Shown: one piece after another, positions 11,398-23,329 of the stretch | Position numbering within the stretch: the stretch's first letter is position 1 | How the letters are laid out: each line of letters opens with the position of its first letter | Assembly: GCA_000827495.1 (NCBI GenBank) | Contig: KN817518.1 | Span: 1,266,405-1,330,404 of the forward strand | DNA length: 64,000 bases | Source of the DNA: Hypholoma sublateritium FD-334 SS-4 | Taxonomy: Eukaryota > Basidiomycota > Agaricomycetes > Agaricales > Strophariaceae | Direction of reading: 5' to 3' | Notes under the pieces: generated by a model | The model's database searches: none | The model's input: the letters and a program-made list of their open reading frames with translations, nothing else | Told to the model about the DNA's origin: nothing | Made by a program: the position numbers and the translations under genes

Positions 11398-13126
11398 ATG
11401 TCATTCGTCGATATTCGTGTTGACCTGCCTTCGTATTCCCATACATTCACCGTCAAAGTTCCGTCCTCGAGCTCTGTCAGCCAACTCAAGCAACAGATCC
11501 ATCAGTCCTGCCCGGGGCAACCCCGACCTGATGGTCAACGCCTCATATGGCGAGGACGAGTGCTTACTGACAATGAGAATATAGAGAGTCTTTGGAAGGT
11601 AATTGCAACTTATTTCGCGGAAGGGGCATGCTACTTAACAGTATGCATCCTCTACAGGTTGACCCCAGGATTGTACATCTCGCTGTTCACCCATCAGCTT
11701 GGTCATCGCCCCCTCCCGAAATTCCACAGTCCCCCCCTCAATCCGGGCGTCCTTACCAGCCCAATCCATCATCTACGTCTCTGTCTTACGTATATCCTTC
11801 ACGACCAAGCTTTATGACCACATCATCGGGGTTCGCGACTCACCTTGCATCAGCCGGCATGCTATCTTTTCCTATGGGGATGGAGTATGTTCGCCACCTG
11901 CATCAGAAAGCTCTACATGCTCTTTCACCTTCAATTACCGCTCCTGTAGAACATGGTCATAGTACTCAACGCCGGAGTGAAGCTATCCAGGCACTGGAAC
12001 GCAATGGGTGGTCCTGGCCTGCTGTTCTGGACGAACCCTTCCCCGAGCCATCGGAAGGCGGTCTTGTATATAATGCAACTATTGTAGAGTGAGTTGCAAT
12101 CTCAGTTATATGATGTTCTCCTCTGACGCTACATCTCAAAGAGGACAGCCTTATCTTCAATTAGCCACTGATAGTGAGAATGCCCAGCCAACTCGACTTC
12201 AGCAACATGCTCTTAAAGTATTAACCTGTACATTCAACATACTATCTTTTCCCATAAACAACTTTCCTACTTCACGAGAAAGTCAGCCACAACACTTACC
12301 TGTTCCTCCCCACGTCAATCAACTTCTCCAACAACTTGGCCTTCCGCCTTTACGACCCGCAGGCAACAACGCCAACCCCGCCAACCCAAATGCCCTCCTC
12401 GCGGATCTGCGTGAAGTTCCTGTTCGTGCTCTTCTCGCACCGTTGTTAATGCTTCTCTTTCGGACACTCCTCCTGCTCTACTTTTTTGCCCCAGCACGCA
12501 AGCCTATCTTCGGTATCCTCATATTGGGTTGGATGGTGTATGAAATATGGCAACCTATAAGGAACGGCCTACGGAATGGATGGGGACGTATGCACGATAA
12601 TGGACGGCACCAGGCAAACAACGGACAAAACGCTCGACAGGACGGCGCCCCGGCGCCAAATGCCCCTCCACCACCGGGAGTACGGGCCGCTCGTGCTGGT
12701 CCTGCAGGCGCCGTAACCCTGGAAGCTCAGGCTGGACAAATCTTCGACACGCTGGCTACTTTGAACATCGAAGACGAGCAACGGATGTTAAATTCCGGCC
12801 TTGAGGGACCTCCTCCGGAACCGACAATTGGGCACAAGATCGTGACCTTTTTGTCGTTATTCATAACCACATTGCACCCAGCCATATGGAACCGGAGACG
12901 CGTTGCTCTTCGACGAAGAGAAGGCGTAGTCAGAACCGAATCTAATGTCAGAAACTCGCCGCCGCCTTCTGCAGAGAATGACTCAGATTCGACGCCATCT
13001 CCAATAGATAACGAGGCAGCCCGACGACGCGAACAACTGCGCGCACAGTATGGTCTCCAACCTAGGTGGATACAGCGATACATGGAGAGAGTCGTTGCTG
13101 AGGATTGGGTGGATGATTCTGATTGA
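11398..13126 (+). CDS. Ubiquitin-like domain membrane protein (HERP/Usa1-like)
   Basis: Probable ER-membrane scaffold of the HERPUD/Usa1 kind, which organises Hrd1-dependent ER-associated degradation. Exons 11398-11598, 11658-12088 and 12142-13126 sum to 538 codons plus stop. Residues 1 to about 75 form a ubiquitin-like fold (start MSFVDIRVDLP, then QLKQQIH and QRLIWRGRVLTDNENIESLWK). A Pro/Ser-rich linker follows. Two closely spaced hydrophobic segments at about residues 306-345 (ALLAPLLMLLFRTLLLLYFF, then IFGILILGWMVYEIW) form a hairpin typical of this family, followed by a disordered charged tail. The domain order matches HERP; overall similarity to Usa1 is only architectural, so the role in ERAD is inferred. 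Confidence 0.75.
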
Positions 13127-13434
13127 ATCTAGGCGCAGCAGATATGTATTCAAATAAAGTATTTTTCGCCTAACCACTCAATACATAACTACTACCATGA
13201 CATTCTATTTACGCGCACTTTGTAAGTATAAGTTTGGTATAAGTAGCCCCATCGTTCGTTACGTTGTGGTGGGGTTTCCCACGTGAGTACAAACACGAAC
13301 TTTTGATAGCTTTGATGCAGGCGTATCATTTAAATTGGCGTTGTATTCCTAAACCTCTCTCATACCTTCCCAGTGTCTGCCCGTGAGCCTTTCCCACTTC
13401 CAACCGACTAGAAGCACTTAAATCTCCGTTGTCG
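13127..13434. promoter_or_regulatory. PKA regulatory-subunit upstream region with CACGTG
   Basis: 308 bases between two genes in the same direction. A CACGTG E-box sits at 13280-13285, about 150 bases before the next start. Nothing else was recognised. Confidence 0.35.
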
Positions 13435-14967
13435 ATGTCGATGTCGACCTTTGATTCACTTGTGAGCGATCTCACTCGGGATGTCCATCGCGTGCAACCG
13501 AAAGACGCCCTTCAATTCTGTGCCAACTGGTTTCAATCTCGTCTAGAAGAGCAAAGAGCTCGGTCTCGCGACTTGCTGGCGAGTAGGTCCCTGTCGATCT
13601 CTGCTCCAAGCGAATTATACACCGACAATGTATTGGGTGGCCACGGTGGCGGGGCACCCACCCTCGCGCCCTTCCCCCGACCACGATCTTCGATTCGCGA
13701 TAGCATTGCCCACAGTCCCTTTGGCACTCTCAACGTCCCAGGAAATGCTCTCCTTGGAAGTGGCGATCGCACCCCTCCTTCCCTCAGGTTTAACCAGAAC
13801 GAGCTACCGCCCACGTCCCCGCTCACCAACGTCAACCCGTTCGCCGCGTTCGATACATCAACGCCAACGCCGCTCAGCCAGAGCGAATACCTGCATCCTC
13901 CCAACTCGGCCATCTTTGCGCGCCGGACATCAGTGTCTGCCGAGTCTATCGCGGTTGACAGTGGCAGCGACGAGCCGCTGCCTGTCTACCCGAAGACAGA
14001 TGATCAACTACGCCGAATCAAAGCTGCTATCGCGAATAACTTTATTTTCCGGGACCTCGACGAGGAGCAGGAAACGGGGGTCCTCCGCGCGATGCAGGAG
14101 CGCCAAGTCGTTAAGAACGAAGTCATCATCCGGCAGGGCGACGTCGGCGAGTACTTCTACGTCGTCGAGCACGGCCTCGTCCACTGCTTTATCCGCCCAG
14201 AGCCACTGCCGCCGCAGTGGCTTACCGGCGGGACCATCAACGCGGAAGACAAATTCGTGCGCCCGGGCTACCACCCCGAGTTTGGCAGGATGGTTCAGGA
14301 ATGCAAACCCGGTATTTCGTTTGGCGAGCTTGCACTGATGTACGGCCACCCCCGCGCGGCCACCGTGCTGGCGATGGAGCCATCCACATTATGGGCGCTT
14401 GACCGCATCACGTTCCGCACTATCATCTTAAAGGCTGCGCATCGGCGCCGGACGATGTACGAGCAGTTCTTGTCGACCGTCACCTTACTCTCGTCGCTTG
14501 ATGCACCGGAAAGAAGCAAGATCGCGGATGCTTTGGTCAGCAGCGTATATATGGACGGCGAGGCGGTGGTAAGGCAGGGAGAAATGGGGGACACCTTCTT
14601 TTTCGTCGAGGAAGGCGAGGCGACCGCGACTAAGACGCAGCGCACCGACAGTGGAGAGGTTCGCGAAGTCAAAGTCGGGCACCTCAAGAAGGGTGACTAC
14701 TTCGGAGGTAAATATCCTGAGTATGTGAGGGGAATGTCATAAACTAAACCCCTTTCTCCTTTACCAGAGTTGTCCTTGTTACGCCTTGCGCCGCGCGCGG
14801 CTACCGTCAGCGCGGTATACCGCACAGATCCTTCAGCTCCAAAGCTCAAGGTTGCCGCGCTAGACGAGGCTGCCTTTACTCGGTTGCTAGGTCCTCTCCG
14901 CGAGATCATGGAGCGCAAAGCGGGTGAACGATACGGTAGTGGCCCGAGACTTTCAATCTCTCGCTGA
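13435..14967 (+). CDS. PKAR: cAMP-dependent protein kinase regulatory subunit
   Basis: Binds and inhibits the PKA catalytic subunit and releases it on cAMP. Start taken at ATG 13435 (MSMSTFDS); the upstream TTG at 13429 is not a eukaryotic start. Exons 13435-14707 and 14768-14967 sum to 490 aa. Order: dimerisation/docking helix with FCANWF, a long Ser/Pro linker, the pseudosubstrate site RRTSVSAES (a phosphorylatable type II-like inhibitor site), and two tandem cyclic-nucleotide-binding domains. The first has GEYFYVVEHG and the phosphate-binding cassette FGELALMYGHPRAATV; the second has GDTFFFVEEGEA and FGELSLLRLAPRAATV, rebuilt over the intron. Both cassettes keep the key Glu and Arg, so both sites should bind cAMP. 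Confidence 0.95.
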
Positions 14968-15776
14968 ATAGATCCGTCCACTCTACACAGCAGTTACCAC
15001 TTTTTGGAATGTACATATATTGTAAATACTGTACGATGTATTTGTGGTTTGTTTTGTTTTCCAGTTGTACTAGTTAATACTTGTAAAGGTTAGCTAACTA
15101 ATTTATGGATGAACGACAAAGGACTTGCGGTCGTGTGTTCGCCTCTGTCGATAATACACCCCCGCCTCATGTACTAAATCGGTTGAAAACGTACAATTGA
15201 TGGGATTGAAAATCCAGAAATAGATCCATGACGACGTCGAGACTTGCTCATCATAATAATTGTTCAACGGTCAACCACCACGATGAATCTTGTCAACACC
15301 CTATCTTGTATGGTTGTGCGACTTCAATGCACCAGAATTCGACGACGACATTGAAGACCTTCCCTCAAACCACTCCGCTATGGGGCCTCTTTTTGAGGAG
15401 CATGAATATTTACGAAGCTCGAGCAATATGGGCCGGACGCAATATGGGCCGGACCTAATTTCCGTCCCCTGCTAAGCCCCGCTCCCCCTACAATTGAAGG
15501 GATTCTCTACCACTGTTGCTATGCCAAACTCGAATTGCGAAGGCAGGCCAGTGGGGCCACGAAAGGAGACTAGCGCTCGCTATTTTGGTGGGGTGGGAGA
15601 TAAAGCGACTCCACTGTCAAGTGGCATGCTCGATGCTTTACAATGAGCCCACCTTTATTCAGGATACCACCTTCTCCCCCGTTGCTGCCTCGTCCTTTCC
15701 TCTCATCCAGACGCACAGCTCGTCCCCACACTCCTTTTAGGTCTCTTATACATCTTGCTCGATCCTCAGCACCTTG
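14968..15776. other. Intergenic region PKAR - Ser/Thr-rich membrane protein
   Basis: 809 bases. Only short open frames occur. A 16-base word (gcaatatgggccggac), in part, is repeated back to back near 15423-15455. No conserved coding block was found. Confidence 0.4.
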
Positions 15777-17002
15777 ATGGATGCCCACTTCTCGAACGCA
15801 CGACGGGGTAGACGACGAGGTAGGTGCCAAATTATTCTCTTCAAAGCCATTTTTACATGTGCTATGTTTGATTTTTAGCCCTCCTTCCTCTTCCTATCCC
15901 CTCCAATATGTAAGTCTGCCTGTTAGTAAGTTCGTGCTGAAGCAAGCTGAATATCGCTCTCCGATAGATTCTCATTTCCGGGGATAACTATCGGCAGTGC
16001 TACGAGCTCATCGACAGAGTCGCTCTCCGCGTAAGAGAAACTTCCAGGCTGGTCCTCTATCATTGACGATATAACTTATAGGACGTCCTCTTCTGTTTCT
16101 ACCAGCGCTACATCTACATCAACATCGTCAACATCGTAAGTTTTCGAATTGCCCCAGCAATCTAGCATTGGACGTTACAAGGCTGACACTTATATTATAA
16201 AAGGACATCAGTCTCGTCTACCTCCACGGAAGTAACAACGTCGACATCTATCACGCCAACCCCTACTTCCACTTTGACCACTGCAACATCGACGTTTAAT
16301 CCTGGTACCTCGACGGTAACAGAGTCAGGAAGCACCATCACTGTTGTTCAATCAGCGTCAACACAGGCAACCGCTAGCATCAGCCCAAGCTCCACGGCCG
16401 TCGCCGCATCGCAGCAGTCCTTTTTGCAGAACAAAGCCCTCGCTGGCATCGTGCTGAGCTTCGTTGGGTTGATCGGCCTCGTCTGTATCATCTCCGTTGT
16501 AGCCTTTTTCATCCGGCGCAGAAGAAACAATCGAATTGTCGAAGAGGCGCTCTCGTTTGACCCTGTTCCGCTGCGTGGCGGCAGCCCGGATATGAGCGAG
16601 GCCAAGCGCCGCCCCGGGAACATCAGGACCAGCAGCAGCACTGGTCACACGAGCGCGAGCCACGGAAACGCGACGCTCGTTGGCGCCTTCGGTGACTACG
16701 CCCAGCCCGGGCCGTTTAGTCCTAATCGGTCGCAGAGCTTTGCCCAGAAGGCTAATTATTCGGCGGGCGCGTTCCCTAATGGGCAGCAGCCGTACATGCA
16801 AAGATACGAGTGGGCGAGTGCCCCGGCACAGCCCGACGCGGCGTATCAACATATACACCATCAAGCATCGCAGCTCGTTGCAGCGCCAGAAGTCGCAGCA
16901 CCAGAAGTGGACCCGCCCAGGCCATCGCAAGCGTCATCTGGAGAGTTCCAGTTCGCATCTGTGGCGCCTTTCCAACCAGCTGCCCGTCGACAAGATGTTT
17001 GA
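15777..17002 (+). CDS. Ser/Thr-rich single-pass membrane protein
   Basis: Unrecognised by name; the architecture resembles fungal Mid2/Wsc-like or other mucin-like surface proteins. Five exons (15777-15819, 15879-15909, 15968-16030, 16082-16135, 16204-17002) join in frame to 329 aa. Residues from about 30 to 135 are almost entirely Ser/Thr with Ala/Val, a likely O-glycosylated stalk. A clear transmembrane helix follows at about 140-163 (ALAGIVLSFVGLIGLVCIIS, then VVAFFI) with an immediate RRRRNNR stop-transfer cluster. The C-terminal about 160 residues form a low-complexity cytoplasmic tail. No cleavable signal peptide is obvious after MDAHFSNARRGRRR, so the first exon is the least certain part. 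Confidence 0.65.
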
Positions 17003-17514
17003 TGCACACATCACTTGTACACAACACCTTTCCACATCTTTCCACAGGTATTTTCGATTTCCACACCTCACAGTGAATGCTGCTGACAATGATTCGTGTG
17101 CATCAAGAGATCCATATATCCAGCGCTGTCTCATACCAGCATATACCTCTTTTCGCTCATCCCGGCCGCACGGTGTACACCAACAGATCTCCCTTTCTTC
17201 GATCGCTGCTACGTTGACCGTTTGCAAAGATCCGGCTGCTATTCGCTCGAAGTCGACGGACAGTCAGCCTGCGGCTCCTCTTAGTGAGCCGCGCACCTTT
17301 TTGGCAGATATTTAGCACCCAAATCATGTACATACTGAAAATGTGACTATCAAAAATATCACTGATTAATAATACACAACAGGGAGGATTCTCAAGGAAA
17401 TATCGGTCATCAGTCTGCGAGGAATCCGGAAAATTGATACACATCACGCACTACATAGTTTGTGAATGCTTATCTGATGACAGTCCCTCTTTTCTCCGAG
17501 GTCCGCTTTTCCAT
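17003..17514. other. Convergent 3' region
   Basis: 512 bases between convergent stops at 17002 and 17515; probably 3' UTRs. No independent coding block was recognised. Confidence 0.4.
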
Positions 17515-19937
17515 CTATGAGTCGTTCTTCTCGTCCACGTCAATCTCGTCACTGACAGCGCGATGGCGCCATTCTCTCCGTTCGAGAGCGTAGACTACCC
17601 ACGTAATTGCCAGAGTAGCAACGCATGCACAGAGCATGGCAACCATGCCTTTTCGGAACCGCGGCGCGTCTGTGGCAGGGTAAAATACGATAGACCACCA
17701 GGCGTTCACCGCGTTGTTCCACATGCTTGCGATAGAAATCGCGGTCAGCGTCTGCAGAACAGATGCACGAGAAAGGAAATATGCATACTTCATGGATGCT
17801 AATACGATTGCCCTTTCCTGGTCGTCGTCTGCACATATTTGGTTTGCCCACCTGCGAGAGGGCAAGTAATCAGGAAGCCGGGTTCATGTCAGCAAAAGGA
17901 GCCGCCGGCACGCCGCATAGGCGAGGCCACTGGCACCTACGCAAACGTTGTCGCTTGTCCAGCATATGAAGCCCCTGCGAGATCTGCATCCCATCGCCGG
18001 AGTTAGTATCTCGGGGTTCAACGATGAGCTTGTCCGGATAGCATGACGTACAGTACGCAAAGAATTTTAGGCCCGTCGGGCTGCTCCAAACGAGGAGGCA
18101 TATCGAGGACATTATGCATGCAAGCGCCATGTAGACGAGCACCGGCCAGCGGACCTGGCTGCGGTCCGTCCATGTCGCACACACGAGCGTGGACACGATA
18201 GCGAACGCAGTCATACCGGAGGGATAGAAATCTAGCGCACGATGAATATTAAACACTGAGAATGATTTCACGTCAAATGCTTCGGCACCACGTACCGATT
18301 TGCTCGACGGTATACCCTCCGATCGCCTTGAGCCACTGGCCCATGAGATTGTTCGACCCAAAGCTCTCCGTCTCACCGGAAATTGCGAACTGGGATGCCA
18401 GGATAAATATTTAACCAGCACCGCACGGCGGCAGTTACTTCGTTGGGAAAATGCGACGCACCAGGAGGCTGCAGCCGTACCACCGCCAGCGCCCAAGGAC
18501 TCTCTTCGCCAGGCCCCAAGATAGCGTTCGCGACCTAGGCTGTTCCAGGACTGGGAAGGTTTCCAGGCGCTCACATGCTAGCACGCGCTCCTGATGCAAA
18601 TAGAGAGAATTTTAACAGACGCCGATCCAGCGTAGCAATGTTGCTATAAATGCTGACCTCTTCAGAGAGGTAAAATGCCTTGGTAGTACGGGGGAGGTCG
18701 GGGAAGACGAAAAACCCGTAGAGCGCAATTGGTATAGTTATGATGCCGTCGACTATAAATCTAAAATAAGTACGATGAGGTGCTTCGGATTATAGCGACG
18801 TTGTGAACGGGCTTACAGCCATCTCCAGCCGCTGCGCCCTGAGTGCCCGTTCAAATTCCTTGAAACATATTGATAAGGCCACCAGAACAGGCGGAGCACC
18901 GATTCTTACCTGTAGACCGCAGCCTGGAGGAGCCCAGAGAACCTGACAACACCCTTGAAGTAAGCTACAAAAATCCCGGGATCATATTTCGAAGGGAAAA
19001 CCTACAGGGTCCCTGCCAGTCCCGAGCTTGTGAAAATCCCAGAACGTCGGCCAAGCTCATGGGGTTTGTACCACCTGGTTATCAGAACACTTATCAGAAA
19101 TGCACAAGTGTTGTGTGACAGTTCTGGACTCACGAGCCGAGAACATAATGAGTTCCTACAAACGTCGAAGATTCAGCTATACCCTGAAAGAAACGGATTG
19201 CATATATCTAATAAATATATACACAATTAGACAAATGTGTGAGAGCTGCAGCCTGCTGCCTCACCTGCTCCACGTTCTTCGCTGCGCTTGTGCTGTGATT
19301 GCGGTCATTTGCAGGTCCATTATATACTGCAAAATTTAAACGGCTTACCAAAATGTAAGTATCCCCCACACTAGCTGCATGGATGGGAACCAAATGCGAG
19401 GAGACACGACTTGAAGCATCAAATTATCTTGGAGATCATGATGTTGATGAGCATTTCCGACGTTATACAATAATCAAGATGCATACTGGGAATCATTCCG
19501 ATGATATAACCACATGTAAAGATGGTGTTTATTTTCTATAAAAAGGCGAAATTAGATAGCTGCTCAAAGAAAGATTAACCCAGAATTGACTAGAAGCTGA
19601 CATTGAACTGAGTACCGAACATATGCAATTCTTCCCGCATCCCCGAAACATATGCGTTCGATATGTTGGATCGGTCTAGATCTAGACGTTGGCATATACG
19701 TTATCGAATAAGCTATTCAATCATGACAGTGGCAGGCCATACAGTTAGAGAAATACTGGGTATGAGGGCGTCATAATCAGGTCACACGGCATCATCCGAG
19801 TTGATAGTTCATACCATTAGACAGCAGTAGGAGAGGATAAACCAATCGATCTTTGCCAGTAGGATCCTTTCAGCCTTCGAAGAGGGCGGCTCTCCCAACA
19901 GCATGGCTTTGCATCTGCGCCAGGCGGCAGAGAGCAT
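17515..19937 (-). CDS. MFS permease of the pantothenate/allantoate (Fen2/Liz1/Dal5) group
   Basis: Proton-coupled anion:cation symporter subgroup of the major facilitator superfamily, importing small carboxylates such as pantothenate; the exact substrate is inferred. Start ATG 19937 (MLSAAWRRCKAMLLGEPP). Spliced blocks in order: LLAKIDWFILSYCCLM, DRSNISNAYVSGMREELHMF, INTIFTCGYIIGMIPNNLML, PRIWFPSMQ, RFFQGIAESSTFVGTHYVLG, WYKPHELGRRSGIFTSSGLA, GLLQAAVYR, WRWLFIVDGIITIPIALYGF, FYLSEE, GYTVEQIDFYPSGMTAFAIV and a charged C-terminus. All expected regions of a 12-helix carrier appear, spread over about ten or more introns. It is unusually intron-dense, with several exons under 100 bases. Divergent from the YTP1-like gene. 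Confidence 0.85.
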
Positions 19938-20758
19938 GGTATCAAATCGATGGCGAAAGTTAAGAGGAGCGGAGCGAGAGCTCGCGGCGCCAAAAAGATG
20001 GTGCTGTGACGTGAGCGGAATTACGCGCATACAGCTTCGAATTTCTGGCTGCCGACAATGTCGGCTCGAAAACGCGAGGTGGCGTATGCGGCAAGGCTGA
20101 GCAGAGTCTCTTCCATGAGCACAAATAGAGAGAGGAATATAATTTTAGTACGATTGAGACTGCATGACTATTAGCGAGCGCCATTGAGCTGGGTTGGCCC
20201 TTGTTGGCTCCGAGATACTGACTGCCGTTGCGCCGCGTGTTTGTGAGTCGGAGGGAAGATGACAGGGATGAGCAGGGCTCATGGACGTATTTCTTATGAT
20301 TGTGGGTACAGGTGTGCGCGGCGGATGTGCCGCTGGATCTGGGGACGGAGGCCAGGGTCAGAGCGGGAGTCGAATGTTCGGGAGAAGCCGTGGAGGGACC
20401 CAGTGCTGAGGCGCCCATGGCTTATGATTCCATTTCATCCGCTACAAGAGAGTCTAAGAGTCTAACACCGCAGGCCAGGGGATCTGAGTGACTGGCTATT
20501 CTGCGACGTGCTCTCTGGGACTTTGTTGTGACTGGGTGTATCTTCCTGCTAGCACGGCCAAGCCATGCTCACAAATCCCGGATCCCCCAAAGGTCGTTCT
20601 CGCCGGCGTAGGGAGGATTCGGACAGAGTTCCGATCGCGGCTTTGTCAGGCAACCTGAGTCAATGCGTCACCCCGATATATGTATCTTAGATCTAGGATC
20701 CAAAATATAAGACGCCCGTCTGCCCGCCGTCCTGCGCCGCCTCTGTCCTCTCTGCACA
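19938..20758. promoter_or_regulatory. Divergent promoter region, MFS permease / YTP1-like
   Basis: 821 bases between divergent starts. It contains no convincing coding block. GC content rises towards the YTP1-like side. Confidence 0.35.
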
Positions 20759-23081
20759 ATGCTCCTACGCGTGGCCACCGTCGCACCGCTCGTCGTCCTC
20801 GCCGCAGTCCAGCTCGGTGTCCACGCCTCTCCCTCGCTCTCCGACGGCCTCGGCCCACGTTTTGAGGCTTCATTAGCAAGGCGAGATGGCGAAGAGCATC
20901 ACCATCATAATGGCGCGCCGCTCCTCGTTCTGAATGAGACCGAGGTCACCATGTACCATGCACCGACACCGCCCTCATATTACACCATCGACTGGGAAGA
21001 TGAAGGATACCAGCAAAGCCACGGTGGTCTCATGATTGTTCACGGAATATTTATGTGTCTGGCATTCTTTGTCTCTTTACCAGTCGGTGTGTTCTCATGT
21101 CATGTTTTCTGCATCGGTCATGTTTAATCCTCCCCAAGGCATTGCTCTGCGGTCTGTCAAACACGCTGCGCACGGAATTGCGACTATATCCTTCTACACC
21201 TTTTGCGCGCTTGGGTGCGCAGCTAGTGGGCTGTACAGGAAAATGACTCCCAATATGTATGGCCCACTTATCGTCTATAATGTTTCTTACTCAGACTTGT
21301 ATTGATTCTAGGTACGAAGGTTCGTTCTCGAACAAGGTCTGGACTTCAATGCAACACACATTTACCCATTATCGCTAGGTTCTGTCCATGGAACGCAAAG
21401 CTATCTCATAATCCTTGTCGCATTATCCCTTTCGGCGCTGGATATTTTTGCCGCCGCCCGACGGATCATCTCATTCTTGCGAGGTCCTGATAGGTCTCCG
21501 GGTGCCTTTTGGAGATATGTCATCAAAAAAGAGCAGCTTCCTGGAACCAGCCCAGAATATTCTGGAATCGTTGCTGATGAACCGGAGGAGTACGATTCTT
21601 CGAAGCTACCTCGTGACTCTGTAGAACTTCAACGCGTTTCCCTTACCGGAAGCGACGATCATCCAGACGACCACCCCAATTCCCATCCTACAGAGCAGTG
21701 GGCACATGCCGTCCATCGGCATCATCGACAATATTCAACGGCATCAGAGGGCACTGTTTTTGGATCGCATTCTTACAGTCATTCACAAGACACTTTAGAC
21801 GAACTTAAATCGGGACGTGGGCTTTTACCACGGAGGAGCTTCTTGAACCGGATAGGCCGGGCAGCGTTCGCTGTCGTGGAACGTGCTCTTGTTATAGCTG
21901 GATTTGCTCAACTTTTGGTGGGGATTGTCACCTACACCGGTGAGTACTTTGACTTGACGGGGCTGTCTTATTCTGACGGCTATTATTCAGGCGGATGTCG
22001 CCAAAACTATGTGAATGGATGTTTGGCTCATTTGATTAGTATGTGCATGGCTTGTTTGTACTTGACGGTGTACTCAATTTCCCCTTCCGTCCATAGAGGG
22101 TGGTATCTTCTGGTGCTATGGCCTCTTGACATTTGCTCGATTCTTGGGATCATTCGCAGATATCGGTTGGTCATGGAATATTTCGCCATCCGATAACGCA
22201 TACACCGCAGAATTTGTGGAATCATTGGTCATCTTCATTTACGGCGCAACCAACACCTGGATGGAGCGCTTTGGGGCGAATCCGGGCGACCCGTTCACGA
22301 CAAAGCAGATCCAGCATATCGGCATCGCAGTGAGTCAGGCAAAATCAAGACGAAATGCATTTGCCTCACCACAGTGACTAGGTCATGTTTTGCTTTGCCG
22401 GTCTTGTCGGAATGGGCATCGAATCTAAGCGCGTTCGTAAATGGCTTGCCTCGTCAGTTTATACGTCGTCATCCGACCCACGCGACATTCCCCAAGAGGC
22501 GCTGGCCGAGCCGCAGAGCTATATGGGAAGTTTCAACCCATTCCCGGCTCTTGTCATCGGGGTGACAGGTGCGGCGATGGCCGCCCATGCGCAAACCTAT
22601 CTCTTTCAGGTACCGTCCATTTGAACTCCAGATCCGCAGATAGCATTAAAAGTCTAATCACATATTACTTGTATTAATAGGTCCAGATCCACGAGCTCTG
22701 GGGAAATTTGCTCCTTGCGTTCTCGGTTCTACGGTGTCTGACCTACTTCTTCCTGTGGCTCGGTCCCTCTCGATCTATCCTCCCCTCTCGGCCTCCAACC
22801 GAGGCGCTGGGGAGCTTCTTCCTCGCTTGTGGCGGCCTTGTTTTCATGTTTTCGACCGAGGAGGTCACAATTGCTGCTATGCGGAGGGGCCGCGATGGTA
22901 TGTCACTCGATACAGTCTTAATTGACTTCCCTAAAACGTGGTTTTAGATGTCATGATGTTCCTGAATGTAGCCGTCGCACTGACGTGCTTTGCCTTCTGC
23001 TGGACTCTTTTCGTCGTCGGATTCAAAGGATGGCTCAAATCCCGGAAGCAATCACCCGCGGCGGACCGAAATCTGGCGTAG
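20759..23081 (+). CDS. YTP1-like multi-pass membrane protein
   Basis: Integral membrane protein of the fungal Ytp1/DUF2427 family; the biochemical role is unknown. Start ATG 20759, with a signal peptide (LLRVATVAPLVVLAAVQLG) and a His-rich luminal stretch (EEHHHHNGAP). Then come DUF2427-type helices (GGLMIVHGIFMCLAFFVSLP, HGIATISFYTFCALGCAASG), a hydrophilic loop rich in His/Asp/Ser, and the Ytp1 domain: RALVIAGFAQLLVGIVTYTG, GGIFWCYGLLTFARFLGSFA, HIGIAVMFCFAGLVGMGIES, LVIGVTGAAMAAHAQTYLFQ, IHELWGN, EEVTIAAMRRGRD. At least eight hydrophobic helices and about seven short introns; the stop is TAG 23079-23081. The cytochrome-b561-like arrangement of conserved His residues suggests a possible redox or metal role, which is only an inference. 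Confidence 0.85.
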
Positions 23082-23329
23082 ATTTCGTCCCGCGATTTCT
23101 ATTGCATATCCCCTTTTTCTTACGATGCGCAAAATGTCCTTTACGAGATGCCCTTGAGGTCAACGATCACACACACAGCCTTTGGCTGCTTTCCCGCAAC
23201 ATTTGTAGCCTATGTAGAGTTTAATTGCATGTATACGCTCTCTTTCATTCTCTGTATACATGATCGAGCATTAAATTATTTGCTTTGGAAATAAAAATAG
23301 CTGTTACTTTCGTGTCCCGCAGAGACCAT

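Noticed and set aside
13429..13434. TTG start for the PKA regulatory subunit
   Set aside because: Not a eukaryotic initiator; the ATG at 13435 follows at once in the same frame.
15228..15475. Open frames with an acidic stretch (WLCDFNAPEFDDDIED) that recall an endonuclease DFN motif
   Set aside because: Only about 60 residues, no further retroelement motifs on either side, and no splice-consistent extension.
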